A program made the position numbers and the translations under genes. Positions 10,660 to 22,283 of a stretch of DNA of 64,000 nucleotides are shown here, piece by piece. How positions within the stretch are numbered: the stretch's first letter is position 1; every line of letters begins with the position of its first letter. Under the pieces are notes generated by a model. The model saw only the letters and a program-made list of their open reading frames with translations, was not told the origin of the DNA and ran no database searches. The stretch is from Antrodiella citrinella (lineage: Eukaryota; Basidiomycota; Agaricomycetes; Polyporales; Steccherinaceae): assembly GCA_004802725.1 (NCBI GenBank), contig SGPM01000012.1, positions 157,091 to 221,090 on the forward strand. The letters run 5' to 3'.

Positions 10660-12996
10660 TCAGACTCGGATTGGAAGTGATGACAACATCTTCTTGTATA
10701 TCTCCTGGAACAAGGATTTCCCTCCTCCGGTCTCCAAGTCCTCCACTACAATTAAACAAACGTCAATGATAACCTTACGATGAATGAGGTTACGACCTAC
10801 GCCATATCGCGACTTTCAACCAGTTGGTTGCGCGCACACGTTCCCGCAGGACGCACAATGAGCCGACGAGCTGAAGTACCATCGGCGTGCACAGGTGCAC
10901 AGCGCACGGTGGTTGGGTAGCATCTACCGGAAGAGCCGCCGGCCCTACTCGTCCAGAGATGGTGCGATCCAATATGACCATGCCCACAGTTTCGAACCCA
11001 TCCATGATCGCCTCCGCACATTGCACAGCGTACTTCACATCGAACGTCGCGTCGCACTCCGCGACGCAGGCTTCAGCTAACTCGCGGTAGGCGATAAGCA
11101 GAGCTGGTTTGATCCCGCACGCCTGACGTTCTGGCGTGTCGGGGTAGGTAGCTTTCATCGCTGCTAGGCGGCTTTGAGCCTGGGCGAGCGTTTGGGCGGG
11201 GGACATTGCGTAAAGTCGGACCCGTTGCTGCCTGGCGGTAGCGCTGTCAGCGCGGTCCGCCTTGCATAGGAGGCACTCGCAAGTGAATCCCCACTGCTCC
11301 TGTGTAACCTTTGATCTTTCCTCAAATGGTCGCGTCGTGCCGCTATAGCCGAGCGTGATTTCTTCACCTGCCTCGAGAGGACGAGATGCACGCATGACCA
11401 TGACGTCGCCGAAGAAGGAACGGATCGCGGACGGTATGCATGCGTGATTGCATAACGATGGGAGAAAGTATAAAGCGACTGGACGCTCATCGCTGTTGGC
11501 CTGACCTTGAGTTTGGGTGTCTATGGTGTCGAGACGAAAGGCGTTCAGGACGCAGACGGCTTCGACTCGTAAAATGTCGATGTCCACAGTGGATACGCGA
11601 GGGTCCTTCAGACCCGAGGAAGAAGAATGGGCGGGCGGGTAGTCTGCTACTGCGACAGCGTCACCAGCGTACATAGTGTTGATGGTGGCACCGACGTTAG
11701 GGTCCTCCCACATGCGCTGGACAACACGGTCTATGAGGGCATTGTCGGAGGACTTGACGGACCTATTGGCCGAGGGATGGATGGACCAGAGTACCCTCGA
11801 TCTACCCGAATTCTCGTCCGGATAATGTGAGGCAATAGGTTTTGAGACGACCTGTCTCTTGTTCATCAGCGTGCTTATTAAAATGAGCGGAAATCACCAT
11901 ACTAGTAATTCTCCTGCTTCCACAGCACGAGTAGCGAATAAACCCCGAACATCGTTTCTAGTCTTGACTTCAACAGGTCCTTGAAAAGAAGCGACATCTG
12001 GGCGTGAAACTGGTCCTCGGGATCCCTTATATAGAGTCAACCAGTCGTACTGTCCTGTGGCAGCTTCTTTCATCCGCTGCGACGCCTGTAGGCGAAATTT
12101 GGTCACATCGGTATCGTTAGGGTGCAAGCTAGTCAGCCGCTGGACGTCTTCGTATCTACCTGCGTAATAGTGAGCCTTGGTAGCTCTGACAACCGCTTTG
12201 CGATTGAGCGTCGGATCGTCCAACTCCATCGCCAAGACGGCATCCGCATCGCGAGCGGCAGAATTGTACCATTCGAGCCTGAGATACGTCTCAGCGCGAT
12301 TCAAGAGTAGTAGATGATGAACTGGATCGAGGGATAGACCTTGGCTGAAAGAAATAGCAGCGCAGAACCATAGCTTGTTTTTGAAATGTCCGACACCACG
12401 TTCCTTCCAGTGATCAGGAGTCTTTGGATCGTAAGAGGTGAAAGTGTTGAGCCAGGTCACGTCATTTACAAGCGGAGAATCCTGAGCAATGAAGGTGATA
12501 TCCGACGGGGCCTTCACTTGAATCGTTGGAACGTCAGAAGCGATCTCGTAGTATGGTTCCCGGATAGCTAGGATGCAGCCGATCGGGAAAAGATCGTCTG
12601 CTTCGTCTTCGGAGCAGTTCAATGTGAAGGGGTAATGGTAGAGGGCTAATCGACAAGTGCCGCCTTCGGGATCCTGCACTGCAACATTCAGAGTGACTAC
12701 ACTGTCTGTCAACGCAACGATCGATCAACATGCTATAGGTTCACGCTGTAGGAAATGACGGTTCTCACTGGGTCGGCTAGATATCTGACAGAGTATGAAT
12801 TTTCCCTACAGACGTGGTGTGACTTGTGTTCATCGGAACTTTCTTGATTTTGACTCACCTCATATCTCTGTCCAACTGTCATATGAGAGATGCAGACTGG
12901 TGATACCATAAGTCAGTGGCATCATGGCTGTGCAAATAACGTCGACTTACTTCTCTCCAGGTCCATCAGTTTCGCAGTGGAGAACTTTGTAGCCAT
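10660..12996 (-). CDS. TPR and SET domain protein, shorter paralogue
   Basis: Six exons join in phase (12951-12996, 12859-12896, 12767-12782, 11903-12705, 10801-11851, 10660-10745; 679 residues). The protein has an N-terminal domain (VAVQDPEGG...ALYHYPFTLNCSEDEADDLFP, then LAIREPYYE), a helical TPR region around WKERGVGHFKNKLWFCAAISF and LLLLNRAETYLRLEWYNSAA, then a SET domain: GLFATRAVEAGELLV, the NH motif in LPSLCNHACIPSA, GEEITLGY, and a cysteine-rich post-SET CECLLC. SET proteins of this SMYD-like class methylate lysines. Here the usual NHSCxPN motif reads NHACIPS, so activity is uncertain. A near relative lies at 23674-26399 with the same intron positions but about 124 extra N-terminal residues. 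Similarity between the two starts only just after this gene's first codons, so this copy seems to have lost the front of the gene. Confidence 0.82.
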
Positions 12997-13769
12997 GTCA
13001 CTACAGATCGTCTTCTTCAAACCTGAGTGCGACGTCCTCTTCAGCTGGATTTTGCGCAGGGTAGAAGGAGATGCAGGGGAAAGCAAGCTCGAGACCTTCG
13101 TTTTGTATTATAGCGACCGAGTCCGTTGCAGATCATCCCAACGAGATAAGCGCATTCTTCGGGCTATATCACGTAGCCGCAGGCGGCGCTGGCCAGGACA
13201 GGTGCTTTCGCAGGCCCACTGAGCAACGAAGCAGTCCTTGGTCTCGAATTGGTGCAAGCGTGATCTATATCGACCTCATGACAGAGGGATGGTAGGACAG
13301 AAAGCAGGTAGTAGCAATCTCTAGCAGTGTGTGGCGGAGTTTCGCCTACGCTCGCCAAGCTACGTTCCGAGCTCCTCGCCGTGGCGGCACTGGGTGCTTG
13401 TCTCTGACGCTTGTCACGCCCTACTGGCAGCTAGAGAGTGGCCCCGAGTCACAAAGCATCCATTAGGTCACCTAGTAACGACGTGCCAGCATCAACCAAT
13501 TCTGAAGTCCGCATTACACACACACCTCCATATGCGCCTATCGCTGTTTTCGTGATTGTTCAGTGTCTGTTTCGGACAATGGATGTTCAATGACCATCGG
13601 TACAGGACACCGTGAAGGAAAGGTGTGAGTCACGGTCACAATGCGGCCAATTCAAACAGGCGCCTGCCTATATACTTTCAGTAATCCTCCTTCTCTATTC
13701 ACTAATTCAAGTTCCTCTCAACTTCCGTCCGCGACTTGTGGGAAGCCAACGCGAATAAACTCTTCACAA
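12997..13769. other. Gap upstream of the shorter TPR/SET gene
   Basis: About 770 bp. This is where the N-terminal exon found in the longer paralogue would be expected, but no frame matching it was seen on the minus strand. Short open frames on the plus strand show no recognisable family. It probably serves as a divergent promoter region. Confidence 0.45.
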
Positions 13770-14636
13770 ATGATTATGGACGTGGACATGCACTCATCTC
13801 CTCCTTTTCGTACCGCTCGAACACCGTCGGGTTCGTGCAAACGACCGAGGTCTCCCACATCACCCTCTCCCCTGGATCGACCCGCAGTGCGTATATTCTT
13901 GCGGCCATCATGCCCTATCGTCTGGGAAAATCTAAAACTCACTTCGCTCTGCTATTCATTTGTTCATCTTCAGAAACGTATCTCTTCTGGCGCGCGTACT
14001 CCGGTGTCGCTGCCTTTGGCTCAACTAGGAGTGGCTTCGGCACCACCGCCTCGCACGCGCCAGGTATCTGGGGATGACTGGGTCACCCAAACGCGAGGGT
14101 TGAGGATTGAGAGCAGTCCAATTGTGGATCAAAACATGTTCCCATCTACAATACCAGAGGAGGATGGTATGGTAAGTACACAGTCTCCCCGTTGGTTGTG
14201 TTGTGCGTGTGCTGACCTATGTTCTCATGTCTCTGGGATTCCTTAGACCATGGATACCTTTGACCCTTTACCTAGTGGTGGCACGCCATCTCCTTGTCCG
14301 CCAAATTCACCCGAGCACATGATGCACTCCCCACCAGAATCTTCGTCCTCATACCAAATCGCCCGAGATGTCCATATACCCCCGCAATCAGCCTTTCTCT
14401 CGTATCACGGTACCTCAGCATCAGTCTCTCACTTTACGCCGTTCGACATTACTTTCCACGGCTCTTCGCCAATCGACGCGCCGATTATGCAGCGGTTGTC
14501 TACTCCTGAACCACACACTATCGCGCTACCTCAGACTCCCGTTACAACCAGGAAGCCACGATTTACGATGGGTCCTAGGACGGATTGCGAGAAGTGTCGG
14601 AATGGCGTCAAGGGTCATTGGGTCCATCTTGACTGA
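13770..14636 (+). CDS. Conserved-looking small unknown protein with C-terminal CxxC
   Basis: Exons 13770-13886, 13974-14171 and 14247-14636 join in phase to 234 residues. I do not recognise a named family. The N-terminus (MIMDVDMHSSPPFRTAR...SCKRPRSPTSPSP) is rich in Ser and Pro with SP/TP sites and a KR-containing cluster that could be a nuclear signal. The middle is Ser/Thr/Pro-rich and probably disordered. The last 25 residues are different: RFTMGPRTDCEKC followed by RNGVKGHWVHLD, a compact basic end with a CxxC pair and a His that could bind metal. A second Met two codons later (13776) is an equally possible start. SP/TP density makes it a plausible target of proline-directed kinases; that is inference. 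Confidence 0.6.
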
Positions 14637-15345
14637 GGTGTTTAAACTTTGCGTAGGACATGGTGAGATTTCATCTGTGGACTATGATTGCAGCCTTGAA
14701 GGACCATGCACACCCTACGTCTTAGTCTGATACTAGATGCATCATGCAGACTTGCTACTGGTATGTCTGGGAGTTTCCTGTCTTTCACTTCGAGTCGCAT
14801 AAATTATTCTGTTACACCATTTCAATTTAGTATTGAATCATTCACATACATCTTTATTTCCTCCCAACAGCATTAGCTTCTTTGCATCCATTCTCTTTCC
14901 TACAGCAACAGCTCCCTGACTCTCCCGGACCTCCATAGCAAACGCGTCACGAACGCAATACGAACGCGCTCATTAAATAAGGTAATAAGATTCGTCATTC
15001 CAAGGGAGGCAGCGTTTAAGCGCCCGGTGCTTTTGCCCAAACGGCCGTTTCGTGCGCGCTGCCAACGCCCGAAAGCCGAAAGCCGGAACTTAGTTTTGGG
15101 ATCACGTGATGATCCTCTGTCGGGACGCTTTGTCAACGCAGACTCGGTATCATTATGATCATGGCGAAGCTACNGTCNTTCGAAAACGCTTGGTAAGTAT
15201 GGCGAAGCAATAACGAGCTCGACTTTTACGTGTCGTTATCTTCTCGGCCCCGTTTCTGACTCGACACGTCGAGTCCTAATAAGTACGACGTCAAGTCCTA
15301 CGTCCCCTTCTTACTACTATCAGTCCCGCAGACCGTAGCGACACC
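14637..15345. other. Intergenic region with two undetermined bases
   Basis: About 700 bp between the small unknown gene and the GDSL esterase gene. It contains two N calls at 15174 and 15178, so the local assembly is of lower quality. It also has the palindrome at 15101-15110. No coding signal was recognised. Confidence 0.55.
15101..15110. promoter_or_regulatory. CACGTG palindrome upstream of the GDSL esterase gene
   Basis: ATCACGTGAT is a perfect 10-bp palindrome containing an E-box, about 240 bp upstream of the ATG at 15346. Cbf1-type bHLH factors bind RTCACRTGA in fungi. Function here is inferred only from sequence and position. Confidence 0.4.
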
Positions 15346-16352
15346 ATGGCTGCCACCGTGCACGATGTTTTCCTGCTGTTTGGCGATTCTGTCACCGAGC
15401 AATCCTCAGATGCGGGCGGACTCGGGCAGCTGCTTTCTGGTACGCATCCCAGTGACTTCATTGGTCGTCATCCGCGTCTCACAACTGGCTGATAGCTGCA
15501 TACACGCGCAAAGTGGACGTCCTGAACAGGGGATTCAGTGGGTATAACACCAGATGGGCAATTCCCATACTTGAGCAGGTGTGTGTCCCTTGGTCGTTTC
15601 GGGAGGAGACCACGAAGCTGAATAACGCTTCCGTTCCTACAGCTCCTTGCCAAGAAGACGGAGCAAAGTCATGTACCAGGAGTTCGTCTGCTGATTATCT
15701 GGTTCGGAGCGAACGATGCAACAATCCCAGCGAACTTTCAACACGTCCCTCTCGCGGAATTTGCCGACAACCTTTCTACACTCGTCCAATTGGTCACCGA
15801 TCCCTCTTCCCCTTACCACTCGCCGCAGACGAAGATCGTGCTGATTACGCCGCCGCCAGTCAATACGCTGCAATGGGGCGCATACAAGGCGAGTCAGGAA
15901 CCACCGGAGGAGTTGGAGAGGTCGCTCGATCTTACGAAGACGTACGCGGAGAAGGTCAAGGAAGTTGGGCTGAAGGAAGGCGTGCAGGTCCTTGACGCGT
16001 GGACGGCATTATGGAAGGCGGCGGGCGAGGTGGAGGGAAACCTGAGCCGGCTCTCGCACGATGGCTTGCATCTGAACGCCGATGGCTACAAGGTGATGTC
16101 GCAAGTTCCGTTGTGTGTTGTGATCTAACTAACTGGCGTACGTGCGTTAGGTGGTGTACGATGAGCTAATGAAGATTATCGTTGATAAACACCCGGAGTT
16201 GCATTACAACAAGCTGCAGGATGTCTTCATAGGGTGGGTTCCCTTTCTTTTCGCTAAGTTGACGCTGGGATGAATGCTCACCCCGTCTGCGTAGGTTTCT
16301 TGACATCGATCCAGTGAATTATCGACAGGGTCTTCAGAAGAGACAGGCATGA
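15346..16352 (+). CDS. IAH1: GDSL esterase, isoamyl-acetate hydrolase (IAH1) type
   Basis: Exons 15346-15439, 15496-15578, 15643-16092, 16151-16233 and 16295-16352 join in phase to 255 residues, the usual length for the family. Block I carries the nucleophile in FLLFGDSVTE, block III is LIIWFGANDA (oxyanion Asn), and block V is SHDGLHLNADGY, giving the Asp-x-x-His pair. The block II Gly lies in LNRGFSGYNTRW, the usual family pattern. IAH1 enzymes hydrolyse acetate esters such as isoamyl acetate in the cytosol; the real substrate in this organism is unknown. No signal peptide is seen. All catalytic residues are present, and the five-exon structure has standard 50-64-nt introns. Confidence 0.9.
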
Positions 16353-16473
16353 ACCTCATCAATGTAACACTATAGAGGTCGCTAATGAGCGCTATATATA
16401 AGAGGGATATACAGTATCTATACTGGAAAGTCTTTGTTCCTGATCGTTGCTACAAAGCGGGTCCTGTCTACTA

Positions 16474-16516
16474 AGGAACGATTGTCCTACGCACCGAGGT
16501 CAGCCAAGGAGACTAA
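16474..16516 (+). repeat. Dispersed repeat, copy A
   Basis: These 43 bases match 60668-60711 on the opposite strand with two mismatches and one single-base gap. Both copies lie in intergenic DNA about 44 kb apart. Weaker similarity seems to extend some bases to each side. It is probably a fragment of an old mobile element; the full element was not found. Confidence 0.6.
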
Positions 16517-17548
16517 GTCCTGTCTACGAAGATGATGAAATGAAGGTTCGTCGGACTGTGGACATCCGACATTCCAGTAATTACCAATTTCTTGAGTCCC
16601 TCTTCGCCGAGATTCCGAGATATGAGTTCTCGCGGTGAGCGATCTTTGAGTTCAGGTATCCCTCCAACGCGACCACTCGCTACTGACAAACTTGGTTTCA
16701 GTAGGACGCATGGGGCAGTCGGGACAACTCTACTACTAGCGCCAGGAGGCTGACTTGCAAAGGTCGGTGTTTTTTTCCCCTGAGGGAGGGCGAGCGTGAT
16801 CCGAGCAGTCGGGCACGTTTGCCTGGCCGCAGACCTTTCGTGGTCCTTGATCAGGATAAGTACTTACCTCAACGCGGTCATTAGGCTCGTCCTCAGCCGT
16901 TCTTGGTGGTCGCAGACTCATCACATGAAACCAAGTACCCATGCCTTGCTCGACGAGCTTGTGTCGGACATGGCCATGCGAGTCTACGCGGCCATGGGAG
17001 GCTGGTATGTCTCCTGGCATCTTCGTCCTAATAGTGCGTGACCATATACTACCCAACACCGTAAAAGCGAATCGGAATGAAGCAGGCGGACGCATGCTGA
17101 TTGAGGAGGGTAATTCTTAATCCGAGTCAAAGAAACCAGGAAAGAGGAGCCGTACATACCATCTGGAGCACACCATACTGAAACAGTGCTTGAAAATTCC
17201 ACCAACGTCGTCCTACGTGAGCTCGCGCCATCGTCAATGTCCACGCTGAGGAGCAGTGACTTGTGGTTGAACTTCAAGTGAAGACGAGGTGGACCTGGGC
17301 CTAGGCGGGCTGTCAATCCGAACGACGACAACGGGTGGAAGCAGATGGATTACTTTGCGAACTTGTCTGTCAAGACGGCCTGGATGATATAGCGGGGCAA
17401 TACGAGGTAATACGAACTGAGGAGACGATTCGACAAGAGACGTGATGCTCAACCCTAATTTGTGGTTAATCTAGATCAACGCGATCGAAACGCGATCGAC
17501 ATCAAACACGTCGCGCGTTCGTGCCGTTTGCTTTCGAAGTGAATTTTA

Positions 17549-17785
17549 CAGCTGTTCACGAAATTGTAGGCGTGTCCGAAAATAATAGCGTAGTTGTTGG
17601 CTAGCGGGAATATATGGGATTAGGACGCCACTGACAAGAATGTTGCGCGGCACAGGCATCGACATCTCTCGTAAATGGTGCGAGATCATCCCCGCTGACT
17701 CTCCGTTTAGCTTTATACTGAGCTCCGCCCAGAGCTGACTACTACTGATTTTTTTCAAACACGCCTACAATTTCGTGAACAGCTG
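17549..17785. mobile_element. MITE with 27-bp terminal inverted repeats and TA duplication
   Basis: The ends are perfect inverted repeats of 27 bp beginning CAGCTGTTCACGAAATTGTA; similarity continues for a few more bases with mismatches. The element is 237 bp long and is flanked by TA on both sides (17547-17548 and 17786-17787). It has no coding capacity. Small size, long inverted ends and a TA target duplication fit a non-autonomous element mobilised by a Tc1/mariner-type transposase. The perfect ends suggest fairly recent insertion. Whether the flanking TTTA/TAAA belongs to the repeat cannot be settled from one copy. Confidence 0.82.
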
Positions 17786-19603
17786 TAAACCTTTGGAAAG
17801 ACAATAGCAGAAATCAGTGGAGATAATGTAACGAAGCTAATGAGACCTTACCTTGTCATGAAAAGAGAAATGCGCATCGAAAGTATGACGAAGCTTGTCG
17901 TCCTGTCACGTGTGAACTTTGAAGTGCAGAGGACACATGTACTCGTGACGAACCTAAGACAGATATCCTGCAACAAAATGACTGCTTCAACACGTGGATC
18001 GCACCTCATTTTTATTCTATGTATTCCGATCATATCGCCAGAATTATAGTCTATGAGCCACGTCATTCCGAGAAGTCTGCCGCTACTGCAGAAGACCAGC
18101 ACCGGCAACCTGATGCTGCAGATGGATAGTCACTGAACAAATGGTATGATGCATCATGCTGTGGAAACGTTCGGAATAGCTCCCCTAAGCATGATGCCCC
18201 TCTCCGAATCGTTGACGTCGTACTCTGGTAGAGAGCTGTCAGCTCAGACAAACTGTCGAAAGGAGATGGCTGACTTGCATGTGAAGATTGCCAGAGCCTA
18301 GAACGGAGTTCGGGAGTATCACGGCTGATGGGGTCGTTACCACTGGGTACAGAAGCTCCTCCGATGCGTGGACCAGTAACTTCTCAGTAAGGGTTGTCAG
18401 GGGACTGAGAACGTTGTAAGTAGTGACATTGTAGTGACAGGTAGCCAAAGTTAGGGTGGTCGTCAGTGGTAGTGACCGCGACAGTGACTACACCAGCTGC
18501 TCGGTGTTACGATGAGGCCTCGATGAGGTTCAAAATTGATCATATTTATCAGACCGAAGATGGAGAACAAATCATACCAGGTCCTTCTTTGGTTGATGGG
18601 CGGGGTTAGTCAAGGGTTAGTCATCAGCAAAGTTGAACATGGGCCAAATAACGCGCAAATAAAGGACCCATTAGGCGAGTTGGTTTTCTGCCTCTCTCAC
18701 TTGCGACACGACCATCCCCTCAGGACACCCCCTTCGTTCTCCTCGAGACGCACATTTTTGTGTATTCTCTGTGGCTAATAGCTTCTGGCTCTCTTCTTAC
18801 GTTTCCTCTGACGTTGCTGGGCAGAAGACTGAGGGAACGAGTGGACCCACAAGCGTACACAGAATCTCCCTTTGCTTTGACCACTATTTGCTCCCTTCGC
18901 CTGTTTCAAACGCGTGAGAGTTCCCGCCTTGCTGTTGCGCACGCTGTTCAGGCGTTTCGAACCTCTGTTGCCCTTCGCTGACACACTCTCTCCAGGCGCG
19001 GCCTCCTCCGTCAACACATTCGTTCACGTCTAGGTAAGCTCCTTTGTTTCGGTTGCGTTGCTGGCAGGGAGGCGAGAGTTGGGAGAGGGGAGAAAGACAA
19101 CAATGGCCGGAGGAATGTGCCACTCGATCATCACCATCACGCTGGCTCGGTCGAGTTTGGGAGACAATGGACCATCGTATGGTCGAATCTCCAATCCCAA
19201 ACAGGTGGCACATGGGTTGCCATCTTCTCCTGACGAGGACAATGGGTTTGCGACCTCCCCTTTCCCATATGTTCATTTTGCGGGGTGTCCGTCATCATCT
19301 GTCGCGCTGATCCCGATTTTCATTATGCAGCCGGCATTTGGTTCAACTTTAGCTAGCAAGACTTCGTTTGTTTGGCCACTTCACCTTTCGGTGCGTTCTT
19401 ACAACTTTCGATGCGACCGCCCTGACTGACTCTCTTCTTCCTCTCGTTCAACATCCACTGTGTACATCGCCCTTCTCCAACTTGTATCTCTTCAACTCTT
19501 CTGTATTCCTCATCCTATCCTCCCTGGTCAAACCAACTCTCTGTATCCTTACCCTTGTCCACCTGCCTCGCTGCGACGCGTCACTTTCCTCCCAATCTCA
19601 CCA

Positions 19604-22283
19604 ATGTCTCGTTCCCGAACCCTCGTCAAAGCAGATTCACGTACAAACAAGAGATTAAAGAGAAACCGCGATTCATTCGAGGACGACGCCAATATGACGA
19701 CCTTCCAAACTTCAGCGCCTCCGCTCTACAAACATTTTCTGGCCATCCCCCCAGCACCCTCACGCAAGCTCTCGCAGCGCATCAACGGAAAGGTCACATC
19801 AGAAGTTGAAGACTTCCTCTCCTCCGACGTGGAGAGGGAGCTTGAGCTTTCCTTTGCCTCAACCATGTCCATTCACTCCCCTCCTCGCGACCACATCTCA
19901 CTGGCCCCCGAGGACGACTCACGCGACTACGTTCCTATGGACATCTCTCCTGCCCCTCCCCGCATGCAGGCCGCTGTACCCAAGCAGGTGGAGGAGACGC
20001 GTAAGGTGGTGGGGAGACCGAGAGCATTCACGAGCTCTGCAAGGTTGTTTGGGACGGATATGAGCAATGCGAGTGGCCAACAATCCTCGATCAACTTTGG
20101 GGCTGCAAACAAGTCTAGTTCTTCTGGCACTTCGACTTCAAGTCGTGGGAAGAAGCTGCAACGTTCAGCGCTGCCGTTCGAGTGGATGAGCAATGCTCAA
20201 ACGAGTGATCACGGGCGTAACATATTTGACCAGGTGAGCGGTACCTTTTGATATGGACTGGTGTTGGCCGCACACACCTATCCTTCGTGCTCCGTTATGC
20301 TAACGCAGCTCATTGTCAGCCTCAGGCCAGCCCTTCCTCACCTGCAACGGATGCTATGGATGTAGATACTTCGTTCTCCCAACACCTCGCCTCGTCAGAG
20401 CCAGTGCCGCCCTCAGCAGCTCCCACTATCACAACATTTAACCTGGCTGGCAGCAACTACGCTTCAACAGGACCCTTATCTGCCGCTCCGACCGTTACAA
20501 CATTCAACCAGCTATTCTACGATACCATGTCTCCTGCGCGCGCGCGGGATGACTTCGCAGATTCACTCAATATTTCTGTGGACGAGAGCCCCCTCCAGCC
20601 ATTTGCCAAGAAGCGTCGCTCTGCTTCTCCTCCGCATGTCCGCGACGAGTCGTTTGGTGATTCTGAAGGCGCTCTGAAACGTCAAGCATCATTTTCGTCG
20701 TCTCCGGCTCAACTATCTTCACCCTCTGCTCACAAGCTGGAACGCATTGCAAGTGGTCCCCTCGGAATGAAGAAACCCTTGTACGGTGCGCTCGGCGCTC
20801 CTCTTGCGTTGAATGTCAACAACAAGAGACCCAGGAGACCGGTGTTGAGTGCCATGGTGGCTCCTGGTGACCTGCTTCAGGACGACGAGGTCACTGGAGG
20901 AAAGGAGAACAAGGGTGCTTCTCACTATCGCCCTGTGCTGCCTCCCGTTCGTCGCGCATTCTCTGCCATGCTCCCTCCCTCCATGCTCGACCACTCCCTC
21001 TCCTCTGAGGACGGGTCATCTTTCAATCACGAGGCCGACATGAGCTCGCCCGCCCAGGCGTATGCCAAGCGTCAGCAAGTGAAGACCATCCGTCGTTGCG
21101 ACGGTACGGATGACTTCCGGCCGCTCACTGGGGCCAGCGCCCTCGTCTCCCGTGACAACGACGCGAAGCAGCGCGGTCTGCGACGGACTGAGGAGCGTGT
21201 AGAAAGGGCTACCAGTGGTGACCGGGATACCCCGAGAAGCAAGTACCTGTGCACAAACCCTGGTAGCGGTCTTGGCGGTTTCGGCGACAACGAAGCGTTC
21301 GGGAAGCTCCTCCCATGCCATCGCGTGAAGGAAGACGGGTTGATGAGAATCACCTCCAAGACCGTAAGTTCATATGTTTGATCTCAGTCCGTGCAACTCT
21401 TATCTAGAATTGTATACAGATGGATCAGTTACTCGGTGGCACGTTCGACTCGAAGATTGCCTCGTTCCAAGTCATTGACTGCCGCTTCGACTACGAGTAC
21501 AACGGCGGACACATTCCTGGAGCTATCAATATCAACACCACGAACGGTGTCGAGGACTATCTCCTTGGTGCGCAGGCCACCAAGCCTCAGCCCTCTACCA
21601 GTGGCGATCCCAGCAAGAAGTCTATCCTCGTGTTCCACTGCGAGTTCAGCCACAAGCGAGCTCCAACTTTGTACGTTCGAGCTGTTTGACATCATCTTCA
21701 AACTAGCTGACAATACATAAACAGTGCAAAGCATTTACGTTCCAAGGATCGTGCTATGAACAATCACGTCTATCCCAGAATCTACTACCCTGAGGTCTAC
21801 ATTTTGGAGGGTGGATATTGCCAGTTCTACAAAGACTGTGCCCCTCGCTGCGAGCCTTATGGGTATGTTCAGATGGACGACCCACATTACGCGCAATCTC
21901 GTAGAGAGGATCTTGATCAGTTCCGCAAAGCGAAGTTCGGACGCACCAAGTCCTATGCGTACGGAGAGGGCAAGACCAGTCTGACCACGGCTCTTGGACA
22001 GAAGAGGAATACCGCCCCCTCTGGTGGAACGACAGGTGGAACGACAGCTCTTTTTGCTGCTGCGAACGCTGCTCGCACGCGTCGTAATGGTATGCTGCAA
22101 ACATTGGAAGAAGACTCGAGTGGCGCGCTTCATAGCGAAGACGAGGATAACGAGACGGATCTTGGCGATAGTCCATGCCCTCCACCGACGAAGGCTGTTG
22201 CATTCAAAGGCAAACGACTTGGTCGCGCTCCGCTTGCGCGGGCAGAAACGTACGGACCGAGCCGCATGAACCTGGGATACTAA
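19604..22283 (+). CDS. CDC25: M-phase inducer phosphatase Cdc25 (Mih1-like)
   Basis: Exons 19604-20233, 20320-21363, 21420-21670 and 21725-22283 join in phase to 827 residues. Cdc25 removes inhibitory phosphates from cyclin-dependent kinase 1 to trigger mitosis. The long N-terminal half (to about residue 530) is disordered, Ser/Pro-rich, with many SP/TP sites and basic clusters, as expected for a regulatory region. The rhodanese-like catalytic domain follows: FQVIDCRFDYEYNGGHIPGA, then the active-site loop FHCEFSHKRAP (Cys-x5-Arg), then the YPRIYYPEVYILEGGYCQFY block. The catalytic Cys and Arg are present. The C-terminal 140 residues form a basic tail with further potential phosphorylation sites. 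The chosen ATG follows a pyrimidine-rich leader and opens a basic N-terminus (MSRSRTLVKAD); no closer in-frame Met gives a fuller protein. Confidence 0.93.

Larger units (their letters stand above)
16353..19603. other. 3.2-kb gene-poor region upstream of CDC25
   Basis: No convincing gene was found between the esterase stop and the Cdc25 start. A TATATATAA stretch lies at 16393-16401 in plus orientation, followed from 16531 by a short open frame (MKVRRTVDIRHSSNYQFLES...) that ends at 16638 and has no recognised family. The region also holds a copy of a dispersed repeat (16474-16516) and a MITE (17549-17785). Its right part, about 19400-19600, is pyrimidine-rich and probably the CDC25 leader and promoter. 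An unrecognised degenerate gene at 16.5-17.4 kb cannot be excluded. Confidence 0.5.

Noticed and set aside
12890..13295. Overlapping plus-strand frames upstream of the shorter TPR/SET gene
   Set aside because: They overlap its first exons on the other strand, and no family pattern could be followed across any plausible intron.
15174..15178. N bases considered as a contig join between unrelated sequences
   Set aside because: Only two single ambiguous bases lie in continuous sequence; this is more like base-call uncertainty than a scaffold gap.
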